From: Peptococcaceae bacterium UBA3933
GTDB lineage: Bacteria; Bacillota; Peptococcia; Peptococcales; BICA1-8
Direction: 5' to 3'
Length of the DNA stretch: 12,480 bases
Assembly: GCA_002385805.1 (NCBI GenBank)
Contig: DGEF01000049.1
Span: forward strand, 44,806 to 57,285
The number at the start of each line of letters is the position of its first letter. Position 1 is the stretch's first letter. Of the stretch, positions 7,511-12,480 are shown in pieces. Position numbers and translations under genes: made by a program. The notes under the pieces were generated by a model. That model saw only the letters and a list, made by a program, of their open reading frames with translations, was not told the origin of the DNA and searched no databases.

Positions 7511-8728
7511 CTAACCTAATTTAAATCTTTTATGCAAAACTTTTACTGCTTTTTCCATATCATTTTTCCTCACCAAACACCAGATGGTTGTATGGGAATC
7601 AGCTGTTTGCATTATTTCAATATTCTCTTCCGTTAAAGCTTCTACAATTGTGGCCATGACACCGGGAACCCCTGCCATATTAGCACCAACTACGGAAATT
7701 TTGGCACAATCGGGAGTAGTAAAGACTTCCAAACCCATATTCTGTAATATTTTCACAGCTTTTTCAGTGTCCTCATCCTTAACGGTAAAGATTGCTTCCT
7801 CTGGATAAATATTAATAAAATCTACACTAATGTTGGCTAAAGCTAATGCACGGAAAATCTTTAAATTTAATTTTTTTCCGTTTTCTTTTGCATTTAAGTT
7901 AATTTTTAACTGAGTTATATTTGGCACCTGGGTAATACCGGTTATTATGCGATCATTGGGAATCTCTACTTTATTAGCATGCCCTAAATTAGTTACTAAA
8001 GTACCAGGAGTTTCTTCAAAAGTTGATCTTATTCTCAAGGGAATATTTTTTTGCATAGCTATCTCTACAGCTCGGGGATGAATTACTTTTGCCCCTTGAT
8101 GAGCCAAATTACAAATTTCTGTATACGTAACAACATCTAAAGTTTTGGCCTCTTCTACTATCCGGGGATCAGCAGTTTTTATCCCGTCCACATCAGTAAA
8201 AATATCGATATATTCCGCCTCTAAAGCAACCCCTAAAGCGGCGGCAGTAGTGTCACTGCCACCCCTTCCTAATGTTGTTAATTCCCCAGTTTCGGTAATC
8301 CCTTGAAATCCAGGAACGATAACTATTTTATTTTCCTCCAAACTTTTTATAATCCGTTCAGGTTTAACTTGAAGAATCCGTGCCTCAGTAAAAACATTGT
8401 CAGTAATTATGCCTGCCTGAGCCCCATTCAAAACAATGGTTTCATGTCCAAGTTTATTAAATAACTGGGATATAACTACAGCGGAAATTATCTCTCCACA
8501 ATTGAGAAGCATATCTAATTCTCGTACCTTGATTTCCGGGTGAATTTCTTTTAGTAAATCAATTAAAGTATCAGTAGCATAAGGGTCCCCTTTCCGGCCC
8601 ATGGCAGAAACCACTACGACACAACTATATCCTTCCTTTTTGGCGGCAATTACCTTATTTACAGCTTGTAATCTTTTTTCTGGTGAGGAAAGGGACGAAC
8701 CTCCAAATTTTTGAACAATTATCCGCAC
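7511..8728 (-). CDS. dapG: Aspartokinase (DapG-like, two ACT domains)
   Basis: A 405-residue aspartate kinase, the first step of the aspartate family pathway. Seen: the N-terminal IVQKFGGSS (about 4-12), the TTLGRGGSDTTA nucleotide-binding segment (151-162), FTDVDGIKTADPR (177-189) and HQGAKVIHPRA (210-220). Two C-terminal ACT domains (about 265-335 and 342-403, the latter with ISVVGANMAGVPGVMA) suggest allosteric control. In B. subtilis the enzyme in this operon position is DapG, inhibited by meso-DAP; that ligand is inferred by synteny. A GTG at 8737 would also be open. I prefer GTG at 8728, because it follows a GAGGTGG SD by 6 nt and gives the family-typical MRIIVQKFGG. It is 13 nt from the asd stop. 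Confidence 0.95.
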   Translation of the reverse strand: MRIIVQKFGGSSLSSPEKRLQAVNKVIAAKKEGYSCVVVVSAMGRKGDPYATDTLIDLLKEIHPEIKVRELDMLLNCGEIISAVVISQLFNKLGHETIVLNGAQAGIITDNVFTEARILQVKPERIIKSLEENKIVIVPGFQGITETGELTTLGRGGSDTTAAALGVALEAEYIDIFTDVDGIKTADPRIVEEAKTLDVVTYTEICNLAHQGAKVIHPRAVEIAMQKNIPLRIRSTFEETPGTLVTNLGHANKVEIPNDRIITGITQVPNITQLKINLNAKENGKKLNLKIFRALALANISVDFINIYPEEAIFTVKDEDTEKAVKILQNMGLEVFTTPDCAKISVVGANMAGVPGVMATIVEALTEENIEIMQTADSHTTIWCLVRKNDMEKAVKVLHKRFKLG

Positions 8729-8741
8729 AAGCTCCACCTCA

Positions 8742-9752
8742 TTAAATCAAGTTGTTCTTAATAAGTTCTTCGGCAATTTGAACAGTATTTGTGGCTGCAC
8801 CTTTACGAATTTGGTCTGAAACTACCCAGAGATTTAAAGCATTAGGTTCATATAAATCTTTTCTAATTCTACCAACATACACTTCATCCTTTTCAGAAGC
8901 AAAAAGAGGCATAGGATACAGGTTTTGCTGAGGGTCATCTTGCACAATAATACCTTTTGCTTTTTGCAATAATTCTCTGGCTAAATCAGGGCTAATTGGC
9001 TCCTCCGTTTCAATGTAAATTGATTCAGAGTGACTTCTGTATACAGGAACCCTAACAGTGGTAGCCGTAATTTTAATTTCAGAATCCTCTAAGATTTTTT
9101 GGGTTTCATAGACCATTTTCATTTCTTCTTTGGTATAATTTTCTTCCATCCAAACATCTATGTGAGGAATCAAATTAAAAGCAATTTGATATTGGAATAC
9201 CTCCGGATTTACCGGTTTTCCTTCAAACACTTGTTTTATTTGTAAAGTCAATTCGTCAATAGCTTCCTTACCTGCTCCGGATACAGCTTGATAAGTAGAA
9301 ACAACAATTTTTTTAATTCTACTGTATCTATATAAGGGGTAAAGGGCTGCTACCATGATTGTTGTGGAACAATTAGGATTGGCAATCAGCCCTTGATGTT
9401 TTTGAAGAGCATGGGCATTTACTTCGGGAACAATTAGAGGCACATCTGGTTCTAAGCGAAAGGTACTGCTGTTATCAATAACAACTACCCCTTGTTTTTG
9501 AGCTTCCCTGCCAAAGGCTTTACTGGCCGGACCACCTGCAAATAAAGCCAGGTCTATACCTTGAAAAGATTTTTCAGTAGTTTCCTCCACAGTATAATTT
9601 ACCCCTTGGTAATTGATTTGGGTGCCGGCGGAACGAGAACTGGCCAATAATTTTAAGTTTTTATAAGGAAAATTTCTTTCCTCCATCACTTTAAGAATTT
9701 CCTGCCCCACGGCACCAGTAGCTCCAACAATAGCAACATTTAACTTTTTCAT
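8742..9752 (-). CDS. asd: Aspartate-semialdehyde dehydrogenase
   Basis: A 336-residue NADP-dependent enzyme that reduces aspartyl phosphate to aspartate semialdehyde, the common precursor for threonine, methionine, DAP and dipicolinate. The N-terminal Rossmann motif is VGATGAVG (9-16). The active-site cysteine is C128 in NPNCSTT, and substrate-binding residues lie around VPVYRSHS (235-242, H241). Length is normal. ATG at 9752 has an AAAGGAGT SD (9761-9768) at 8 nt. That SD lies in the stem of a 13-bp hairpin formed with the dpaB-asd spacer (described separately), so translation may be controlled. The gene is followed by dapG after a short gap. Confidence 0.97.
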   Translation of the reverse strand: MKKLNVAIVGATGAVGQEILKVMEERNFPYKNLKLLASSRSAGTQINYQGVNYTVEETTEKSFQGIDLALFAGGPASKAFGREAQKQGVVVIDNSSTFRLEPDVPLIVPEVNAHALQKHQGLIANPNCSTTIMVAALYPLYRYSRIKKIVVSTYQAVSGAGKEAIDELTLQIKQVFEGKPVNPEVFQYQIAFNLIPHIDVWMEENYTKEEMKMVYETQKILEDSEIKITATTVRVPVYRSHSESIYIETEEPISPDLARELLQKAKGIIVQDDPQQNLYPMPLFASEKDEVYVGRIRKDLYEPNALNLWVVSDQIRKGAATNTVQIAEELIKNNLI

Positions 9753-9760
9753 TACAAAAT

Positions 9761-9846
9761 ACTCCTTTCTAATGATTTGCCCACTAGAAGGAGTAAAAAA
9801 ACTATCTATCTAAAATAGGCTGTAATTGTTTTCCTTCTAGTGCGGC
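9761..9846 (-). promoter_or_regulatory. Candidate three-arm RNA switch over the asd Shine-Dalgarno
   Basis: In minus-strand RNA order, arm 1 is CACTAGAAGGA (9842-9832, inside the last codons of dpaB). Arm 2 is ACTCCTTCTAGTG (9794-9782, in the spacer). Arm 3 is CATTAGAAAGGAGT (9774-9761, containing the asd SD). Arms 1 and 2 pair perfectly over 11 bp, extendable by GCC/GGC past one bulged base. Arms 2 and 3 pair over 13 bp with one bulge, one G-U and a 7-nt loop, hiding the SD. The two folds exclude each other. No T tract follows, so this looks translational rather than a terminator. Function is inferred. Confidence 0.5.
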
Positions 9847-10383
9847 CAGTATCGTATCTAATAAAAGATCCATATTAGCCACTAAAGAATTAGGTTTCTC
9901 TTGTGGGTTATCTTGTTTAAAAGGAACAAAATAAATATTTTTAGAATTCAAAAGGATGCCAATATTTTTGGCATTATTCCCCAATCCGTCATTAGTAGAA
10001 ATGGCAATTACAACGGGTTTAGAATTTCTTAATTGGGCCTTAACGGCCATTGTTACCACACTATCAGTAATTGCATTGGCCAACTTACCTAGAGTATTCC
10101 CAGTGCAAGGGGCAACTACAATACAATCCAGATAGTTCTTGGGACCGATAGGTTCAGCTTCTGCAATAGTAGTAATTATAGGATTACCTGAAGCTTCTAA
10201 AAATTTATTATACCAATCTTGAGCTTTACCAAACCTGGTATCTGTATTTAAAGCAGCTTCAGAAAAAATTACATGTACATCTGCTCCTTCTTTTTTTAGT
10301 TTTTCCACTTGGGGAAAAGTTTTTTCAAAAGTACAGTGACTCCCGGTGATAGCAAAACCAATTTTTTTACCTTTTAATCTCAT
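9802..10383 (-). CDS. dpaB: Dipicolinate synthase subunit B (flavoprotein)
   Basis: A 193-residue subunit of dipicolinate synthase (SpoVFB), made in the mother cell to produce the dipicolinic acid loaded into the spore core. It belongs to the HFCD/flavoprotein family: GFAITGSHCTF near the N-terminus (9-19), VVAPCTGNTLGKLANAITDS in the middle and VIAISTNDGLGNNAKNIG (about 125-142) are the recognisable blocks. It starts inside dpaA as ATGA, with an AGGAGGT SD (10392-10398), so the subunits are translationally coupled, as fits a heteromeric enzyme. Its last codons contain arm 1 of the candidate RNA switch that can affect asd. An extended -10 sequence (TGGTATAAT, 10207-10215) lies within the gene. 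Confidence 0.97.
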   Translation of the reverse strand: MRLKGKKIGFAITGSHCTFEKTFPQVEKLKKEGADVHVIFSEAALNTDTRFGKAQDWYNKFLEASGNPIITTIAEAEPIGPKNYLDCIVVAPCTGNTLGKLANAITDSVVTMAVKAQLRNSKPVVIAISTNDGLGNNAKNIGILLNSKNIYFVPFKQDNPQEKPNSLVANMDLLLDTILAALEGKQLQPILDR

Positions 10384-11303
10384 AAACCTTTACCTCCTAC
10401 CTCATTTTCTAAAGATAGGGAAATTTCCTTCAAAATAAGGTCGGGTAAAGTTTGGGCTAGGATTAGCCCTGCTGTTTTTGGTGCAAATTTACCGGGCAAG
10501 CTAGGAGCTAAAATGGCTTTTATTCCTAATTTTTCAGCTGCTTTAAAATCAGTCCCTCCTGGTGCGGTAGCAATATCAATAATTAGAGTATCTTTATTAA
10601 GTAAGCTTAATATATTTTTATCTAAAACTTGGACCGGTACAGTGTTAAAAATAAGATCTGCTTTGGGAAGGATTTGGGGCATTTGTTTAAATTCAGCTGC
10701 TTTTAATCCCATTTCCAAAATTCGTGCTCTTGCTTCAGGTTTACGGGCAAATACTACTGTATCGGCTCCTAAAGCATCTAATTTTCGTGCTAAAGTCTTA
10801 CCGCACCTACCGAAGCCAATGACCACACTTTTGCTGCCGTGAATTGTTATTGGCAATTCAGCCATAGCCATTTGTAGGGCACCTTCAGCTGTAGGAATGG
10901 AATTGAGAATAGCTATTTCATCCAGATTAGCAATTTCTATGACTTTCTTATTATAGAATCTAGCCCATTCCTTTAAAAAAGGTTTGGCTACACCTAAAAA
11001 AATAGGTACATGGCCGGGTATAGATTGGAAAAATTCCTCAGTTATGGTCAGCTTTAAAGAAGACATAGTAGTAATAACATTTCCTTCTAAATCTGTTCCA
11101 GCCATCGGTAATATAATAGCATGAACATTTTCAATTGTCTCAGAAAGCTGAGTGCAAAATTGACAACCCGTTAATTCTGGTCTTTCTTCAAAACCAATAA
11201 CCTTAACCTGAGCACCGAATTTTATAAGGCTGTTTGCCAAAACAACCTGGCGTTCATCTCCACCAATAAGAGCCACCTTAACTCCGGCTAATTTATTACC
11301 CAT
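10380..11303 (-). CDS. dpaA: Dipicolinate synthase subunit A
   Basis: A 307-residue NAD(P)-dependent subunit (SpoVFA) that with DpaB oxidises dihydrodipicolinate pathway product to dipicolinic acid. The N-terminal half is the DpaA-specific domain (VALIGGDERQVVLANSL at 10-26, with AIILPMAGTD about 62-71). The C-terminal half holds a second Rossmann fold with GFGRCG (163-168) and VVFARKP (183-189). ATG at 11303 has a GGGAGGT SD (11310-11316) at 6 nt. The 97-nt gap behind dapB carries a sigma-K-like promoter. Its presence marks the organism as an endospore former. Full length, no disruption. Confidence 0.97.
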   Translation of the reverse strand: MGNKLAGVKVALIGGDERQVVLANSLIKFGAQVKVIGFEERPELTGCQFCTQLSETIENVHAIILPMAGTDLEGNVITTMSSLKLTITEEFFQSIPGHVPIFLGVAKPFLKEWARFYNKKVIEIANLDEIAILNSIPTAEGALQMAMAELPITIHGSKSVVIGFGRCGKTLARKLDALGADTVVFARKPEARARILEMGLKAAEFKQMPQILPKADLIFNTVPVQVLDKNILSLLNKDTLIIDIATAPGGTDFKAAEKLGIKAILAPSLPGKFAPKTAGLILAQTLPDLILKEISLSLENEVGGKGL

Positions 11304-11321
11304 TTCGAAACCTCCCTACCT

Positions 11322-11365
11322 CATATTACAGCAATGTATAATATGAAGTACGCCGGAATTAGGTG
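11322..11365 (-). promoter_or_regulatory. Putative sigma-K promoter of dpaAB, with dyad
   Basis: On the minus strand there is CACC (11362-11365), a 16-nt spacer, then CATATTATA (11337-11345). These match the sigma-K pattern as I know it (-35 AC core, -10 CATAnnnTA). In B. subtilis the spoVF operon is transcribed in the mother cell by sigma-K RNA polymerase, so the match is in the expected place. The -10 is also half of a 7-bp dyad (TAATATG 11339-11345 and CATATTA 11322-11328, 10-nt centre) reaching to the predicted transcript start near 11330. Confidence 0.65.
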
Positions 11366-11400
11366 CACACATGGATTAAATTGTTATAATTGGAATTTTA

Positions 11401-12198
11401 TTATAATATATTCTCTAAACCCGAAACAAGTCCTTTCCAGGAAATCACTTTTTTAATTGCTAGCATTATGCCAGGCATAAAACATTCTCTTGACAAAGAA
11501 TCATGTTTAATAGAAAGGGTTTGCCCAATACCTCCTAATATCACCTCCTGATGTGCAATAAGACCTGGTAACCGAATACTATGCACTCTCATACCCTGAA
11601 AATCTCCACCACGTGCTCCAGCAATTTTTTCATACTCCTGTTCATGTCCCTGACGAAATTCCTGTCGTACTTTAGCTATTTCTTCTAAAGTTTTAATAGC
11701 TGTTCCTGAAGGTGCATCAAGCTTTTGGTCATGGTGTAATTCAATGATTTCAACATGAGGAAAGTATTTTGCTGCCTCACGAGCAAAACGCATCATTAAT
11801 ATTGCACCGATGGCAAAGTTAGGGGCTACAAATAGTCCTACATTTTCTTCTTTGGCTAATTTGTCCAAATAATCCAGTTCCATTTTAGTAAGACCTGTTG
11901 TACCTATAACAACATTTATGCCTTTTTCTATTACTTTAGGTATGTTATTGATTACGGCTTGGGCATTGGTAAAGTCAACCATTACATCTATTTCTTTATT
12001 TTCTAATAAATTGACTAAATTCGTTTCTATTTTTACACCGGTTTCCGCAAGCCCTACCAGTGTTCCGATATCATTACCGTTATTTGTTACATCAAAAGCA
12101 GCGGTTAATTGTAATTCCGGATCTTTTAAGATATTTTTACATATTTCTCTGCCCATTTTGCCGCATGCGCCTATAACTCCTACTTTAATTTTATTCAT
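11401..12198 (-). CDS. dapB: 4-hydroxy-tetrahydrodipicolinate reductase
   Basis: A 265-residue NAD(P)H-dependent reductase that commits the DapA product to meso-DAP and lysine, competing with DpaAB for flux. Seen: the nucleotide-binding GACGKMGRE (10-18), GTTG (99-102), the ELHHDQKLDAPSGTA signature (154-167, with H155, H156, K159) and normal length. The coding frame begins at ATG 12198. The strong SD (AAGGAGG) is 13 nt from this ATG but only 5 nt from an out-of-frame ATG GTA TAA, whose stop overlaps the dapB start (TAATG). Transcription comes through a lysine riboswitch and terminator just upstream. No GC-rich terminator follows dapB, so read-through into dpaA is possible. Confidence 0.97.
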   Translation of the reverse strand: MNKIKVGVIGACGKMGREICKNILKDPELQLTAAFDVTNNGNDIGTLVGLAETGVKIETNLVNLLENKEIDVMVDFTNAQAVINNIPKVIEKGINVVIGTTGLTKMELDYLDKLAKEENVGLFVAPNFAIGAILMMRFAREAAKYFPHVEIIELHHDQKLDAPSGTAIKTLEEIAKVRQEFRQGHEQEYEKIAGARGGDFQGMRVHSIRLPGLIAHQEVILGGIGQTLSIKHDSLSRECFMPGIMLAIKKVISWKGLVSGLENIL

Positions 12199-12206
12199 TA
12201 TACCAT
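12198..12206 (-). CDS. Two-codon upstream ORF before dapB
   Basis: ATG GTA TAA (Met-Val-stop) lies 5 nt after AAGGAGG, the ideal initiation context in this leader. Its stop shares bases with the dapB start as TAATG. Ribosomes may load here and re-initiate at dapB, or the SD may serve dapB directly at a long spacing. The arrangement is plain in the sequence; its use is inferred. Confidence 0.4.
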   Translation of the reverse strand: MV

Positions 12207-12246
12207 TACGGCCTCCTTATATTCTCCAAGTAATTTATAATATATC

Positions 12247-12280
12247 AAAAAAAGCCAAAGGGATAAATATCCCTTTGGCT
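12247..12280 (-). terminator. Riboswitch-controlled terminator upstream of dapB
   Basis: In RNA sense AGCCAAAGGGATA (12280-12268) and TATCCCTTTGGCT (12265-12253) are fully complementary, realistically an 11-12 bp stem with a small loop, followed by seven T (12253-12247). It lies 33 nt after the last aptamer helix. GGGGATA at 12300-12294 could pair with the 3' arm (TATCCCT) as an antiterminator. Lysine binding would be expected to favour termination. Confidence 0.93.
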
Positions 12281-12313
12281 GCATGCCGCAAGATATCCCC
12301 ACACCCTCTAAAC

Positions 12314-12480
12314 GAGATAGCACTCCATCTATAGTTTGGGTATAACTATAGATGACAGTCCTGCACTTATTCAATGCAGGCCCAGCCTAATAATCTAGGG
12401 TTATTATTAGACTTCGGCGAAAACCCCTTTTTTATCAGTTCACAGACAACCCTCTATCTCCCTGATAATACTCATGATTT
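12314..12480 (-). promoter_or_regulatory. Lysine riboswitch (L box) aptamer, 5' end outside the window
   Basis: Read on the minus strand, it shows GAGTA of the P2 internal loop (12473-12469) and P2 stem TTATCAG/CTGATAA (12468-12462, 12438-12432). The conserved GGGG...CGCCGAAG block follows. P3 is CTAATAAT/ATTATTAG (12410-12403, 12394-12387), and P4 is CCTGCA/TGCAGG (12380-12375, 12365-12360) with the conserved GCATTGAATAA. ACTGTCA comes next. P5 is an 11-bp stem (12354-12344, 12336-12326), and CTATCTC (12320-12314) is the 3' strand of P1. AGGGTT in the P2 loop (12453-12448) is complementary to AACCCT in the P3 loop (12402-12397), the known kissing interaction. The P1 5' strand must lie just beyond 12480. 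It should switch dapB off when lysine is plentiful. Confidence 0.95.

Noticed and set aside
11358..11365. AATTAGGT on the plus strand as a GerE-like site over the dpaA -35
   Set aside because: A short degenerate match on AT-rich DNA with no second site; not enough to call.
11384..11406. TTATAAT...ATTATAA inverted repeat just after dapB as a terminator
   Set aside because: All A/T stem with no U-tract in the right place; unlikely to terminate.
104..12334. Plus-strand open frames (for example 5094-5360, 6303-6584, 7584-7808, 10513-10842, 11918-12334)
   Set aside because: Each lies antisense to or over the edge of a well-supported minus-strand gene, has no SD and resembles no known protein.
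12421..12480. Truncated lysine riboswitch lacking P2/P2b, with GAGATAG as the P1 5' strand
   Set aside because: GAGTA, the TTATCAG/CTGATAA stem and the AGGGTT/AACCCT kissing pair show that this stretch is P2; the aptamer is simply cut by the window edge.

Overview
The window is an AT-rich stretch of chromosome from an endospore-forming member of the Firmicutes, most likely a Clostridia of the Peptococcaceae or Thermoanaerobacterales type. Three things point there: the base composition, the purine-rich Shine-Dalgarno (SD) sites with some GTG and TTG starts, and the gene order. That order (dpaA-dpaB-asd-dapG-dapA, RNase J, tepA, ylzJ, spoIIIE/ftsK, rodZ-like) matches the Bacillus subtilis dap/spoVF-spoIIIE neighbourhood from memory. 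Here dapB leads the group, and rimO follows rodZ as in many Clostridia. The presence of dpaA and dpaB implies endospores. All genes lie on the minus strand, so transcription runs from the right end of the window to the left.

Right part (12480 to 6621) is the aspartate/diaminopimelate/dipicolinate module. A lysine riboswitch (L box), with its 5' end cut by the window edge, is followed by a strong intrinsic terminator and then dapB. A 97-nt gap with a good sigma-K-type promoter leads into dpaA and dpaB, the dipicolinate synthase subunits, which overlap as ATGA. Then come asd, dapG (aspartokinase) and dapA, tightly spaced and ending at an intrinsic terminator. Dihydrodipicolinate pathway products can be drawn off in two directions: by DapB to meso-DAP and lysine for the wall and protein, and by DpaA/DpaB to dipicolinic acid for the spore core. 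The layout suggests lysine-controlled vegetative transcription from upstream plus mother-cell sporulation transcription from inside the cluster.

Middle part (6580 to 3643): ribonuclease J has its own sigma-A-type promoter and terminator. The ClpP-like tepA and small ylzJ follow, coupled by a one-base TAATG overlap and closed by another terminator.

Left part (3604 to 1): a sigma-A-type promoter precedes the DNA translocase ftsK/spoIIIE. Next is a RodZ-like membrane HTH protein whose expected ATG is one base out of frame with the coding region, then a terminator, a promoter and the start of rimO, which runs off the left edge.

The protein-coding content is ordinary, conserved chromosome, and I found no novel multi-gene system, mobile element or CRISPR array. 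The points worth a second look are regulatory. Three mutually exclusive RNA arms at the dpaB-asd junction can hide or free the asd SD. A two-codon upstream ORF abuts dapB. The rodZ start is frame-shifted. The sigma-K promoter carries a dyad.
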